58,156 nt of DNA from Candidatus Poseidonia sp. GTDB taxonomy: Archaea > Thermoplasmatota > Poseidoniia > Poseidoniales > Poseidoniaceae. The notes beneath the pieces were generated by a model. The model saw only the letters and a program-made list of their open reading frames with translations. It searched no databases and had not been told where the DNA came from. The position numbers and the translations under genes are program-made. The stretch's first letter is position 1. Each line of letters opens with the position of its first letter. The stretch is taken from contig JAKMEE010000017.1 of assembly GCA_022426155.1 (NCBI GenBank), positions 1 through 58,156 of the forward strand, written 5' to 3'. This document shows positions 1 to 7,986 of the stretch, piece by piece.

Positions 1-759
1 GAATCCTGGTGTGTCTTCTGTCTCCATCATGCCGTCATCGCCGGCTTGGAATTCTTCACTCCAAGATTCGTCGTCAATGGGCATTTCAAAGCGGCTGTCC
101 ATACCGAGTTTGATGGCAAACCATGCAGGATTCCCGTTAGCAAAAACCAGGTTGCTCTCTTGATAATCTCCTTTCAATTTCATGGTGACTTCAATGATTG
201 GGTTGTCGTCGCGGCCGTCCCATTCTGCATGGTCTTCGGTCACAGCGAAGGCAAAGGGCACGTTTTGTTCGCCCTCTTGGATGCCAGTGAATTGATTGGT
301 CCACACTTCGCTCGCTCCTCGGAAAACGGTGATGTTGAGGTTTTCACAATCGTTGTTACATGGCCCTTCATTGTCACCGTTGGTCCAATCACCGCCGACG
401 TCAATCTTGAAGTTGCCACGGAATTCACCGTTTTCAGTCATGAGCAGGCGCTTGTCAAGGTCGGGCTTCATGCGGAAGCGAAGGTTGATGTCAATGACGC
501 CGTTATCCTTTTCTTCACGAAGTTCGCCTTCTTCAGTGGAATCGGTGTCGTTGTTAGCGAAATGAGACCAAGCGTCGGCAAAGCCATCGTGGTAGAGGTA
601 CATGGTGGTGTTGTTGGCGTTGGGTTGGCGAGGGTCTTCTTGTTCCTGACTTTGCTGTACGCTAACGTCACCTGCTTGAACGGGGACGAGCAACATGGCG
701 GTAAGCAGTAGGGCCAAAAGAGGCTTGTTACGCATGTAAAGGCGTGAACTGCCTGTCAT
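1..759 (-). CDS. secreted protein of unknown function, 3' end cut by window edge
   Basis: The reading frame is open on the minus strand from position 759 to the left edge with no stop, so the gene is partial at its C-terminus (at least 253 residues). Starts are possible at 759 or 735; the second puts a classic signal peptide (RNKP, then a leucine/alanine-rich core ending VPVQA) at the N-terminus. The mature part is acidic and rich in Asn, Asp and Thr, with several N-x-S/T sequons and a CNNDC cysteine pair. I recognise no catalytic motif. It lies 37 bp downstream of ftsZ on the same strand and may be co-transcribed. The plus-strand reading frame across the same bases is an antisense shadow. 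Confidence 0.75.
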   Translation of the reverse strand, partial: MTGSSRLYMRNKPLLALLLTAMLLVPVQAGDVSVQQSQEQEDPRQPNANNTTMYLYHDGFADAWSHFANNDTDSTEEGELREEKDNGVIDINLRFRMKPDLDKRLLMTENGEFRGNFKIDVGGDWTNGDNEGPCNNDCENLNITVFRGASEVWTNQFTGIQEGEQNVPFAFAVTEDHAEWDGRDDNPIIEVTMKLKGDYQESNLVFANGNPAWFAIKLGMDSRFEMPIDDESWSEEFQAGDDGMMETEDTPGF

Positions 760-796
760 TTGAAGGCTTCTCTGACCCGATTCGCCGAGTCTGTGC

Positions 797-1975
797 TCAT
801 TCAAAGCGGTGGAAATCCAGATTATTGGGGCGGTTGGCCTGATGTTCACGGGTGAGACGGAGTGCGTCACCCAGTGCATCGGGTTGCATGCGAGCGGTGT
901 TGAGGTCGGTGCCTCCAACGCCGGTGATGATGGCCATGACTTTGATGGTGTTTCCAAAGCCTGCATCTTGGCGAGCCCCCCAAATCACGTTGGCATTCTC
1001 ACTGACCTTGGCGGTGAGCAAATCAACGACTTGGTTGGCGGATTCAAGCGTCATGTAATTGCCGCCCGTAACGTGAATCAGGACGCCTGTGGCTCCAGAG
1101 ATGTCAACATCCAACAGGGGATGGTTGAGGGCCTCATGAACGACTTCTTCGGGGCCGTGGTCCGATTCTCCGTAGAGCATCATCGTCACGCCACCGTTGG
1201 CCATGATCGAACGGATATCTGCGAAATCCAGGTTGATCAGTGATGGCAAGGTGATGGTCTCAACGATGCCCTTGACGATTTCAGCGACGAGTTGGTCCAT
1301 GATGGAGAAGGCCTCGTCCAGTGGGAGATTGGGCACGAAGTGGAGCAATCGGTTGTTGTCAAGCACAAGCACGGCATCGGCCGTCCTTCGCAGTGATTCC
1401 AAACCTTCGAGTGCACGAGCCATGCGTTGGCGACGCTCGACGTGGAAGGGTGTGGTGACGATGCCGACAACCAAAGCTCCAGCGGCCTTTGCCTCTTCAG
1501 CAACGATGGGGCAAATGCCGGTTCCTGAACCGCCACCCAAGCCCGATGCAATGAAAACCAAATCGGCACCAGTGACGATGCGCTTGATCATTTCACGACC
1601 TGCTTCAGCACAGCGTCGTCCAGTAGAAGGGTCGCCTCCGGCGCCCAATCCTCGTGTGATGTGACGACCGACCAATAATTTCTGCAGAGCACGGGTATGG
1701 TCGAGGTGTTGTTTGTCGGTGTTAATGGCCACGGTGACGGCGCCTTCAACGCCCAAATGGGTAATTCGATTGAGGGTGTTATTGCCTGAACCACCGCATC
1801 CAATGATGAGGATACGCGGGTCGGGAACACCAAAGTCTCCCACCTCTTCGTCCATCAAGGTGGTTTTGCCACGATGAATGGCTTCAGATTTCAAGCCTTC
1901 AATCATGCCAGCAAGTGCGCTATCGTGGGGGTTCGACCCACCCATTGAATTCACAGAAGAACGTTCAGGTCCCAT
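797..1975 (-). CDS. ftsZ: cell division GTPase FtsZ
   Basis: This is a 392-residue tubulin-family GTPase that forms the division ring under the membrane. An N-terminal extension of about 50 residues precedes the nucleotide-binding core, which opens with GCGGSGNNT. The tubulin signature GLGGGSGTG follows near residue 145, then the T7-loop region NLDFADI with its catalytic aspartates. Length fits archaeal FtsZ. The C-terminus ends in a short basic/acidic tail without an obvious FtsA/ZipA-type peptide. Archaea often carry two paralogues (FtsZ1, FtsZ2); I cannot assign which one this is. The start at 1975 is the first Met of the frame; a later Met at residue 11 is also possible. Confidence 0.97.
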   Translation of the reverse strand: MGPERSSVNSMGGSNPHDSALAGMIEGLKSEAIHRGKTTLMDEEVGDFGVPDPRILIIGCGGSGNNTLNRITHLGVEGAVTVAINTDKQHLDHTRALQKLLVGRHITRGLGAGGDPSTGRRCAEAGREMIKRIVTGADLVFIASGLGGGSGTGICPIVAEEAKAAGALVVGIVTTPFHVERRQRMARALEGLESLRRTADAVLVLDNNRLLHFVPNLPLDEAFSIMDQLVAEIVKGIVETITLPSLINLDFADIRSIMANGGVTMMLYGESDHGPEEVVHEALNHPLLDVDISGATGVLIHVTGGNYMTLESANQVVDLLTAKVSENANVIWGARQDAGFGNTIKVMAIITGVGGTDLNTARMQPDALGDALRLTREHQANRPNNLDFHRFE

Positions 1976-2182
1976 CCTAACACTTCCTACATTCCACAGC
2001 CTTCCCTTACCCTACATAACAGCGACCCTCGCGAAGACGGTAAAAGCGACGATTTTCGCAGTGGTTTCCCTCGCCCGATGCTTCGTTCAATCCCACCCCT
2101 TTTTCGCCTGTTCACCCTCCACCCACATCGCCTGAATGGACCATTCAAAGATGGAATGCTGGTGGCTTGACCTTTCATGAGG

Positions 2183-2190
2183 ATTAAGTA
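2183..2190 (+). promoter_or_regulatory. probable TATA box for tRNA-Tyr
   Basis: The sequence ATTAAGTA is centred about 26-27 bases before the first base of the tRNA-Tyr gene, the spacing expected for an archaeal TATA box with transcription starting at or just before the mature 5' end. Confidence 0.4.
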
Positions 2191-2213
2191 GTGGAGGCAG
2201 GTGGGACAAATTA

Positions 2214-2314
2214 CCTCGCTTAGCTCAGTTGGTAGAGCACCTGACTGTAGTTGTGTAAAAACAAACGTCTCAGCAGACATCAGGGTGTCCCCAGTTCAAG
2301 TCTGGGAGCGGGGA
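2214..2314 (+). tRNA. tRNA-Tyr (GTA) with intron
   Basis: The cloverleaf folds completely. The acceptor CCTCGCT pairs with AGCGGGG (one G-U), the D arm is GCTC/GAGC, and the anticodon stem CCTGA/TCAGG is perfect with anticodon GTA at 2247-2249. The variable loop has 5 bases, the T stem is CCCAG/CTGGG, and the discriminator is A at 2314. No CCA is encoded. A 28-base intron (2251-2278) sits at the canonical 37/38 site. The last 21 bases of the gene are the start of a 79-bp repeat found again at 2853, making this tRNA a likely integration target. Confidence 0.95.
2251..2278 (+). other. tRNA-Tyr intron, position 37/38
   Basis: Removing these 28 bases restores a 7-base anticodon loop. The flanks form a strict bulge-helix-bulge: loop bases CTGT (2245-2248) pair with GCAG (2273-2276), the 5' bulge is A-G|T (2249-2251) and the 3' bulge is A-C|A (2277-2279). 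These are the splice positions expected for the archaeal tRNA endonuclease EndA. Confidence 0.85.
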
Positions 2315-2372
2315 CTCTAATTCTAGCCGTTTGGATAGTCCACGCTTGCGCGAAAGGTTGAGCGTTTCCATT
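2294..2372 (+). repeat. 79-bp direct repeat, copy 1 (attL-like, contains tRNA-Tyr 3' end)
   Basis: This copy covers the last 21 bases of tRNA-Tyr and 58 bases downstream. It matches 2853-2931 at every base except one (C at 2369 against T at 2928); the first 75 bases are identical. A duplicated tRNA 3' end plus flank is the usual scar of site-specific integration by a tyrosine recombinase. The two copies are 559 bp apart and bracket one small gene. Confidence 0.85.
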
Positions 2373-2466
2373 GTTTTCTAAACATGTTTCAAATTGAATT
2401 AGACACCGGCTAAAGAAAATAAATCCAATGTGAAAAGATTATTTCATTGTACGAATTCAGGATAGC

Positions 2467-2847
2467 ATGGACAATTCAAATTGGGGTGCATATTCAGTAG
2501 ATGACAGCTCTTTTGACCCCTCCACCGAAGATCATAACGTTCTCTCAGCCTATCGTGAGGTGGAATTCGGAACAAGAGCCACTTTTGGATTATCCTTCAT
2601 CATTTCAGGTTTTCTCATCAATTTCGCCATGCTGTTGTCACCCCCCACTCCTACGAATGATTTGGATTGGTATAATGAATATCTTATTTTCACAAGGAAC
2701 CTTACATTATTCGTCACGTTTCTACAATTAATCGGGCTGTTCCTTATTCTTGCAGACGTAAAGAAACTCGTTTTTGAACTCAATTCTACACGAGAGCAGC
2801 AAAACAAAAACCTGAATGTTTTGGCTTCAAAAATCAACAAACGATGA
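2467..2847 (+). CDS. small two-helix membrane protein inside the tRNA-Tyr repeat unit
   Basis: The 126-residue product has an acidic, Ser/Asp-rich N-terminus (about residues 1-35), two hydrophobic segments (about 38-58 and 75-97) separated by a Pro/Asp-rich loop, and a charged, probably coiled-coil C-terminal tail rich in Asn, Lys and Gln. I recognise no family. The gene lies entirely between the two copies of the 79-bp repeat; its stop is 5 bp before copy 2, so it is the only cargo of that unit. A TATA-like GATTATTT at 2438-2445 sits about 26 bases before the ATG, suggesting a leaderless message. Base composition is AT-richer than in the flanking core genes. Confidence 0.6.
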   Translation: MDNSNWGAYSVDDSSFDPSTEDHNVLSAYREVEFGTRATFGLSFIISGFLINFAMLLSPPTPTNDLDWYNEYLIFTRNLTLFVTFLQLIGLFLILADVKKLVFELNSTREQQNKNLNVLASKINKR

Positions 2848-2852
2848 AATCG

Positions 2853-2931
2853 GTTCAAGTCTGGGAGCGGGGACTCTAATTCTAGCCGTTTGGATAGTCC
2901 ACGCTTGCGCGAAAGGTTGAGCGTTTCTATT
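2853..2931 (+). repeat. 79-bp direct repeat, copy 2 (attR-like, tRNA-Tyr 3' fragment)
   Basis: This second copy contains the T-loop, T-stem and acceptor 3' strand of tRNA-Tyr but none of the 5' part, so it cannot fold as a tRNA. It continues with the same 58-base downstream sequence as copy 1. See copy 1 at 2294-2372 for comparison. Confidence 0.85.
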
Positions 2932-2940
2932 CTCTTTTGT

Positions 2941-3192
2941 TCAAGAAGTCGATTCACTATTTTCGGCCGTATCATTTGATGCGTATTGCCGTTTCATCTT
3001 CCACCAAAATTCAGCGATAAATTCAACCACATATTCAGCAGTACAGAGGACCAATGTGATATTCAACCGAAGCCACAACACTCCCAATGGAATTAGCAGT
3101 GCATAGGTAAGTAATTCACTCCCCATCATGAGCCTTTGTATCTGGTCGAGCATTGTATCTCTGTTCGTGAAAGAATCAATGTGAAGATTCAA
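2941..3192 (-). CDS. small membrane protein of the tRNA-Tyr island
   Basis: This frame encodes 83 residues, or 70 if translation starts at the second Met (3153). One long or two short hydrophobic segments (about residues 25-62) contain aromatic and branched residues, followed by a charged tail (KMKRQY then Asp/Glu/Ser). There is no recognised family. It is divergent from the candidate nuclease gene at 3244; the shorter start would leave about 90 bp for two promoters. Composition matches the AT-rich island. It could be a toxin-like or accessory membrane component, but nothing in the sequence proves that. Confidence 0.45.
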   Translation of the reverse strand: MNLHIDSFTNRDTMLDQIQRLMMGSELLTYALLIPLGVLWLRLNITLVLCTAEYVVEFIAEFWWKMKRQYASNDTAENSESTS

Positions 3193-3243
3193 ACTACTAA
3201 TCTGAACATTCTAATCGGCAATCGAAGGTTTTCATCACTTTAT

Positions 3244-4392
3244 ATGAAGAAAAAACCCACGTGGGAGATTGCGTATTCATACTCTCTTGACCGGACCGTG
3301 ACGATTGATCAAGTGTTGAATATGCGAAAGGGAAATGATCCTCGAGCTGGTGACCTTTGGTGTCACAAAGAATGTTATCCGAATACCGGTGAGCGTTTGC
3401 TTTCACGGAGGTGTACCGACCGGGAGAGCTATTTTGCTTCATGGCCCAGCGAACATCTGCATCAATCGGCATGTTCCTACTTTTCTGTTGCTAAGACCAA
3501 GAGGGAGACATTGAATTATGCGCAATTTTATCACGATATGCGCTTGTATTTCTCTCAAATGAATCTGAATGAGGAACCTTTCTTCATCAAGGAAATTGAA
3601 TTTCCAACCGCCCTTTATGCCCCAGATATCACCATCACTCATAGTGAAGACAGCGGCCTTCGTTGGTCAAAAACACATATTGTAATCGTCGATTCAAACA
3701 AAAAACGGGAAAAGAAATTCACTCATAACGGACATTTTATGCTTGATGATGAGTACTACCTGGTCATTAAAATTTCAGAATTCACTCGTGATCAACTCGC
3801 AAATTTCCAGAGAACTGGGATCGAGCGAATTGAATTGTCTTGGAGCAAATTGAAGGATGCTGAGGATGAATATCATTCCCCAGAAGCCACAAGGAAAAGA
3901 GAAATTGAAAAAGCTCAGCATTTAATGGAGATTCGCTATTTACAAACTATCAAGAAAACTCCACAGCAACGTCAAGAAGAACGAGATCGAGAGCGTCAAA
4001 AAGAATTGAAAAGACAGCGCACGGTTCTTGAACATCCAGAGACTCAACGGTTCATTGAGGTCGTGAAGGAGAATATTCGTGTTCTCGAGAAGAAACAACG
4101 TCCTCTTTTGGCCGAAGTTCAAGCGATTGAACAATGTGAGAGTTACCATAATGGCGTTCTTTGTGAACACCTTGCTGGTGTGCCTTTTGAGAAACGTCGC
4201 ATCACTGATTATGGCTTTTTGCACCACGAGATTCTTGACCGTGCTCAAACAAAGCTAGCGCAATCATATCCTGCCCGGAGAATCCAGGAAATCAAATTCA
4301 ATCTTTACGGAGAAGTGAAGGCTGTAGCAGAAGAACAAGGTATCAATATCGATGATTTTCATCCAAACTTTGAGTCCGGTGATCAACAATGA
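3244..4392 (+). CDS. CoiA-like candidate nuclease (putative zinc finger plus PD-(D/E)XK-like core)
   Basis: This is a 382-residue protein if started at the ATG at 3244; an upstream in-frame start at 3136 would overlap the divergent gene and adds a poorly coding segment. Seen: Cys/His-rich segment with C40, C44, C57, H71, H73 and C77 around YFASWPSEHLHQSAC, resembling the N-terminal finger of CoiA-like proteins. Near residues 127-154 comes a strand pattern with PDITI then IVIVDSNKK, which could be a degenerate restriction-endonuclease core. A long, highly charged helical region (about 200-300) follows. The nuclease assignment is inference. It is followed 91 bp later by an HNH nuclease gene on the same strand. 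Confidence 0.5.
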   Translation: MKKKPTWEIAYSYSLDRTVTIDQVLNMRKGNDPRAGDLWCHKECYPNTGERLLSRRCTDRESYFASWPSEHLHQSACSYFSVAKTKRETLNYAQFYHDMRLYFSQMNLNEEPFFIKEIEFPTALYAPDITITHSEDSGLRWSKTHIVIVDSNKKREKKFTHNGHFMLDDEYYLVIKISEFTRDQLANFQRTGIERIELSWSKLKDAEDEYHSPEATRKREIEKAQHLMEIRYLQTIKKTPQQRQEERDRERQKELKRQRTVLEHPETQRFIEVVKENIRVLEKKQRPLLAEVQAIEQCESYHNGVLCEHLAGVPFEKRRITDYGFLHHEILDRAQTKLAQSYPARRIQEIKFNLYGEVKAVAEEQGINIDDFHPNFESGDQQ

Positions 4393-4483
4393 GTCAGGGC
4401 CTGTTGACGCTATCATCGACCTGAAGATTCAAATCTCACTTGTTAAGATTCAATTCTTTATCTCATGAAATGAATCAATTTGA

Positions 4484-5371
4484 ATGGAAAATAATCAAAA
4501 TCTTAGAACTCATATTCGGCACCAACTTCTGTCGCTTAATGAGTTTCAAAGATTTTCCAAGAAGTCTCAACTCAAGCGTGTAAAGCGACGAAGCAGTAGT
4601 ATCCAACAAAGGGTGAGGAAGACAGGAGTGGATAGGGTATGCCCTACCTGTTCTAAGAATATGGTCTACAAGACCATCCATGCCCCAAGCTGTGAGCATA
4701 TTAGACCACTACGGCACGGAGGGACGAATTCCTCAGAAGGACGATATCCAAATGTGATTCCAATGTGCGGAATGTGTAATGACGCTCGTAATCAGGTAGT
4801 TCTTGAATTTGGGATGAATCGACGTGTATTACAATTTCTGATTGAAGATGTATACCTCGACAGTGGTTCAAATGATCGTGAACTTTCAAAGTTTTTCAAG
4901 CAGGCTTGGGCTAAGTCCATTGCTCAAAGGATGACAAAAGGCCGCGGGAAAGGCGGAGCCTCAAAGCGACGAAAGACAGCACAAATGAATGAAAAGACTC
5001 ATTCCAAGTCCCAAACCCTCATCATTCCAGGACCTTCTCCTTCGAAGATTGAAGTTCCAAGGTCTCTCTATGGAGCCATCGAGAAATGTTCATCCCGCCC
5101 CTATATCTCTCCAGATACCCTACGTTCGGACCTCATCAAATTCTCTGGAATTCAGCGCGATATTGATGCTGAATCCATGCAAAACCTCACCATCTGGAAA
5201 CAGAAAAAAGCCTATGTCGATTCTCTGGTAAAATCTGTTTGGAACACGATTCATGGAAATATGAAGGTCATCCAAATTGGGCAAATTGAAGCGATCATTC
5301 AACGGACAAAAATCATTCACTACAAACGGTTCAATAGCCCAAGAAAAGCAGATGCCATCATGGCGGCTTAG
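4484..5371 (+). CDS. HNH endonuclease family protein
   Basis: The 295-residue product has a clear HNH/zinc-binding module: CPTC (C53, C56), then EHIRPLRHGGTN (H72), N90, and CGMCNDAR (C95, C98, N99, R102). This is the C-x2-C, H, N, C-x2-C layout of HNH nucleases that cut or nick DNA with one metal ion. The N-terminus is basic and the region after the module has a Lys/Arg-rich linker (about 150-175) and a C-terminal domain I do not recognise. A TATA-like TCTTTATC (4455-4462) is about 26 bases before the ATG, fitting leaderless transcription. Its position in a tRNA-linked island suggests defence or mobility, but no partner is proven. Confidence 0.8.
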   Translation: MENNQNLRTHIRHQLLSLNEFQRFSKKSQLKRVKRRSSSIQQRVRKTGVDRVCPTCSKNMVYKTIHAPSCEHIRPLRHGGTNSSEGRYPNVIPMCGMCNDARNQVVLEFGMNRRVLQFLIEDVYLDSGSNDRELSKFFKQAWAKSIAQRMTKGRGKGGASKRRKTAQMNEKTHSKSQTLIIPGPSPSKIEVPRSLYGAIEKCSSRPYISPDTLRSDLIKFSGIQRDIDAESMQNLTIWKQKKAYVDSLVKSVWNTIHGNMKVIQIGQIEAIIQRTKIIHYKRFNSPRKADAIMAA

Positions 5372-5418
5372 AACCATTGTTCATGTAGATTGACCTTGTC
5401 GTCGTTGCGTTGGTCACC

Positions 5419-5826
5419 ATGAATTTCAAGGACGGGCTGTTGCTTTTCTTGACCGTCGTTTTCGGAATAATGTACGTCAATGTTGGTATTCAACATTTCA
5501 CTGATACATCTTGGTTTGAGCCCATCGTACCCTCCATCCTTGGTAATCCATCCTTCTGGGTTTACCTCACTGGCGTCATCGAAATTGGTATCGGTGTTGG
5601 CCTCATTGTGCCTGCTTGGCGTCGCTACGCCGGCATTGGGAGTGCGGGTTTTCTTGTCATCGTGTATTGGGCGAATCTCAATATGTGGGTCAACGACATT
5701 GCAATTGGAGGTAAGACCTACGCCGATGTTTGGCACGTTCTCCGACTTCTTGCACAGACGGGTATGATTGCGCTCTCTCTGCTCATTTCACGGCAAACAA
5801 TACCTGTTGATTTGAAAGAGCCCTGA
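5419..5826 (+). CDS. DoxX-like four-helix membrane protein
   Basis: The 135-residue product has four predicted membrane helices and the DoxX/DoxD-like pattern: FGIMYVNVGIQHF in helix 1, a TGVIEIGIGVGLIVP helix 2, and two further helices. Family members are small integral membrane proteins of uncertain, often redox-related, function. The ATG at 5419 is preferred to the in-frame TTG at 5410. It marks the return to core-type composition after the tRNA-Tyr island. It is convergent with the membrane protein gene ending at 5880. Confidence 0.65.
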   Translation: MNFKDGLLLFLTVVFGIMYVNVGIQHFTDTSWFEPIVPSILGNPSFWVYLTGVIEIGIGVGLIVPAWRRYAGIGSAGFLVIVYWANLNMWVNDIAIGGKTYADVWHVLRLLAQTGMIALSLLISRQTIPVDLKEP

Positions 5827-5879
5827 AGGCAACAGACTGCAACACTTCAACGAGCCAGCCGTTCGTGTGAGTTTGAGTT

Positions 5880-6734
5880 TCACAATTTGGCGTCAAAGTT
5901 GTAAACAGACATGCCCATGCCACGGTACAAACTTGGCATTTTCCCATCTTTGGCATATCGATAAAGTGCGGTTACCGCCACTTGTTCGGCCGCATTTGCC
6001 CATGCGAGTAATAAGGCCATGAGCAGAATGCCGACCACTAGGCCAATGGGGCCAAGTGCAATGATGAGAACTGCCGTGATTCCGATGACGGGGATGGCAA
6101 GCAAAAAAGCAATCAACCCAATGCCCAAACCAGAAGCGATGTTTTCACCCCAGGTCTTCTTGAAAATTTCCTTACTCATGTTCAAACTTTCACCGATACC
6201 TTTGTCTTCAAGAATTAATACTGGCAAGATGAAGAAGGTCATGAACCACCAGACCAAGGATCCGATCAAATGTACAATGAACCCAAGGATTTGCATCGAG
6301 GGGTGGTCTGATGTACGTGTCAACCCTTCAAGCATCTTCAACAGAAGACCAATGGTTCCAGCAATGATTCCCCAAAGGAAAATTTTGGGAAGATGTGAAG
6401 CTGCAATTTTGACGCCATCAATGAATTTAGGGTCTCCACCTTGGAGGCGGATGTTGGAGTTGGCAACGATGGCGCAATTCCAGAATGTGACAAAAATACT
6501 GAGCAGCATATAGCCCAAAAATGTCCAGGCGTAATATTCTCCAGTAAATTGGCCGTTTGCATCAACGGCCCAAGACATCGCTAAGAGTTGAGGTGCAACC
6601 ATGGCCCCGAGCACTCCCAGACTCATCACGCCGCATAGGACCATGTAAACCATCAATTCAGGGTCTTTCATGACTACACGCATGCTCAATTTGCTTAATT
6701 TCCAGCCGCGGCTGATGGTGTTGAGGAATCCCAT
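5880..6734 (-). CDS. multi-spanning membrane protein, DUF6159-like
   Basis: The 284-residue product has six or so hydrophobic segments separated by short loops; the conserved-looking core includes a helix with FWNCAIVANSNIRLQGGDP and a C-terminal helix with LAWANAAEQVAVTALYRYA ahead of a short soluble tail. The pattern resembles uncharacterised archaeal membrane proteins annotated DUF6159; assignment is from memory of the family pattern. I prefer the start at 6734, which leaves 19 bp after the methyltransferase gene; a start at 6782 would overlap it by 29 bp. It is probably co-transcribed with that upstream gene. No transport or catalytic motif is visible. Confidence 0.6.
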   Translation of the reverse strand: MGFLNTISRGWKLSKLSMRVVMKDPELMVYMVLCGVMSLGVLGAMVAPQLLAMSWAVDANGQFTGEYYAWTFLGYMLLSIFVTFWNCAIVANSNIRLQGGDPKFIDGVKIAASHLPKIFLWGIIAGTIGLLLKMLEGLTRTSDHPSMQILGFIVHLIGSLVWWFMTFFILPVLILEDKGIGESLNMSKEIFKKTWGENIASGLGIGLIAFLLAIPVIGITAVLIIALGPIGLVVGILLMALLLAWANAAEQVAVTALYRYAKDGKMPSLYRGMGMSVYNFDAKL

Positions 6735-6753
6735 AAGGTGACTGGATACGGCA

Positions 6754-7473
6754 TTACTTATTTCCGTTCTGCTTATTCCCACGTTGCCGAAGTGCCTCTA
6801 CTGCGAGAACGCTCACGGCAACTTGAAGGTTGTAGGAAGGGACAAACCCGTCCATGGGTAACTTCACTACAGCGTCGCTTGCATCGAGTACATCTTGACT
6901 CACACCGTTGCGTTCAGCACCGACAACCAACAATACATCACCGGTCATGTCCTCGTCCCAGGGCCCTTGGTGACCGACGTCTTCAGCAACAACGATGCGA
7001 ACATTGTGCCGTCTTGCACAATCAATGATCTCTTGAGTGGTTGAATAAATGACGGGGATGAATCGATCAGCGCGCATGCTCGCCCTTCGAATTGTTCGCC
7101 GTTCTTCGTGGGTCTTACTGACATTCAAGATTACGCCATTCGCCCCTGAGACTTCAGCTGTTCGAATCGCAAAGCCAAGGTTGGTGGAATATTCAACGCC
7201 ATCGAAAAGCCAGAGGCATCCCCCGTGGGCCATCACTTCTTCGAGATGTTCGTATTGCTTTCTTCCAGTGAGTGCTAAAGCAATCTGCGAGCCATCCGCT
7301 GACATCCTCCACAAATCATTTGTTGAACCTTCTTCGAGAGGGACTGCGAGGCGCAGACATAGGTCTCGAAGTGCCGAAGTATCGTGGTCGCGGTCAACCA
7401 GCACGCGGTCAATCTCGACGCCTTTTTCCAGCGCCTTCATGACAGCTTCCAAGCCCGTGATTTGACCAGCCAT
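6754..7473 (-). CDS. SpoU/TrmH-family RNA 2'-O-methyltransferase
   Basis: The 239-residue SPOUT enzyme transfers a methyl group from S-adenosylmethionine to a ribose 2'-OH in tRNA or rRNA. Motif 1 is visible as STNLGFAIRTAEVSGANGV, motif 2 as VVGAERNGVSQ and motif 3 as LPMDGFVPSYNLQVAVSV, where the Asn follows Tyr rather than the common Leu. The N-terminal part (ITGLEAVMKALEKG) resembles the substrate-binding domain of TrmH/RlmB. The ATG at 7473 fits the domain start and leaves 51 bp to the divergent rhodanese gene. The exact RNA target cannot be told from sequence. Confidence 0.85.
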   Translation of the reverse strand: MAGQITGLEAVMKALEKGVEIDRVLVDRDHDTSALRDLCLRLAVPLEEGSTNDLWRMSADGSQIALALTGRKQYEHLEEVMAHGGCLWLFDGVEYSTNLGFAIRTAEVSGANGVILNVSKTHEERRTIRRASMRADRFIPVIYSTTQEIIDCARRHNVRIVVAEDVGHQGPWDEDMTGDVLLVVGAERNGVSQDVLDASDAVVKLPMDGFVPSYNLQVAVSVLAVEALRQRGNKQNGNK

Positions 7474-7524
7474 GGTCTCGGGTGGGGAGGGATGCTTCAA
7501 GAGCCTAACCCCCTTCGAAACATT

Positions 7525-7902
7525 ATGGCGAAACAACACAGTCCCCGCTTCATCGCGGCCGTTGAACGTGCTCGTTCAGCCGTCAATGAATGCACTGCTG
7601 CTGATTTGAAGGTGATGATGGATGATGGACTACCCTTCACCGTCCTCGACGTTCGTGAGCAGCATGAATTCGAAGCAGGCCACCTCGAAGGTGCTCTCCA
7701 TCTTGGTAAAGGTGTGATGGAACGCGATATTGAGAAATTCAACCTCGAGGATGACCATTGCATTGTTCTCTATTGTGGCGGTGGGTATCGAAGCGCTTTG
7801 GCTGCCTCATCGCTGCAAGATATGGGTTGGACCAATGTCATCTCACTTTGGGGCGGTTGGCGGGGCATTCAATCCGAAGGCCTTCCATTGACGCTACCCT
7901 AA
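7525..7902 (+). CDS. single-domain rhodanese-like sulfurtransferase
   Basis: The 125-residue protein is one rhodanese domain. It has the CH2A-like DVREQHEFEAGHLEGALHL segment and the active-site loop YCGGGYRSALAA with the nucleophilic Cys that carries persulfide sulfur. Such proteins move sulfane sulfur in the cytoplasm for thiolation or detoxification. The ATG at 7525 is chosen because the domain begins soon after; the longer open frame from 7384 overlaps the divergent methyltransferase gene. It lies 84 bp upstream of the L15e gene, which appears to have its own promoter. Confidence 0.9.
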   Translation: MAKQHSPRFIAAVERARSAVNECTAADLKVMMDDGLPFTVLDVREQHEFEAGHLEGALHLGKGVMERDIEKFNLEDDHCIVLYCGGGYRSALAASSLQDMGWTNVISLWGGWRGIQSEGLPLTLP

Positions 7903-7934
7903 GGCGTCATCCCCTCAAGAACCGCGTGGGCAGG

Positions 7935-7944
7935 CTCATAAAGG
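7935..7944 (+). promoter_or_regulatory. possible TATA element for L15e gene
   Basis: CTCATAAAGG lies 43-52 bases before the L15e ATG. Transcription would then begin near 7965, giving a leader of about 20 bases that includes the ribosome site AGGTGATG directly before the start codon. Confidence 0.35.
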
Positions 7945-7986
7945 GGAGATTTGTCGGCATGACGCTGAGAAGCATAGGTGATGATG

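Noticed and set aside
46-711. Plus-strand open frame of 221 codons
   Set aside because: It is antisense to a better minus-strand gene with signal peptide and sequons; its protein lacks family likeness and has an odd, Val/Phe-rich composition.
809-1243. Plus-strand open frame inside ftsZ
   Set aside because: It is a shadow of ftsZ; no ribosome site and no recognisable protein.
2853-2874. Second tRNA-Tyr gene
   Set aside because: Only the T loop, T stem and acceptor 3' strand are present; no D arm or anticodon, so it is a duplicated fragment.
3136-3243. Upstream start of the CoiA-like gene
   Set aside because: It would overlap the divergent small membrane gene and adds a segment without clear coding character; ATG at 3244 is preferred.
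2941-5371. Complete integrative element with integrase
   Set aside because: No tyrosine recombinase motif and no third copy of the repeat could be found near 5371; only an island with uncertain right border is supported.
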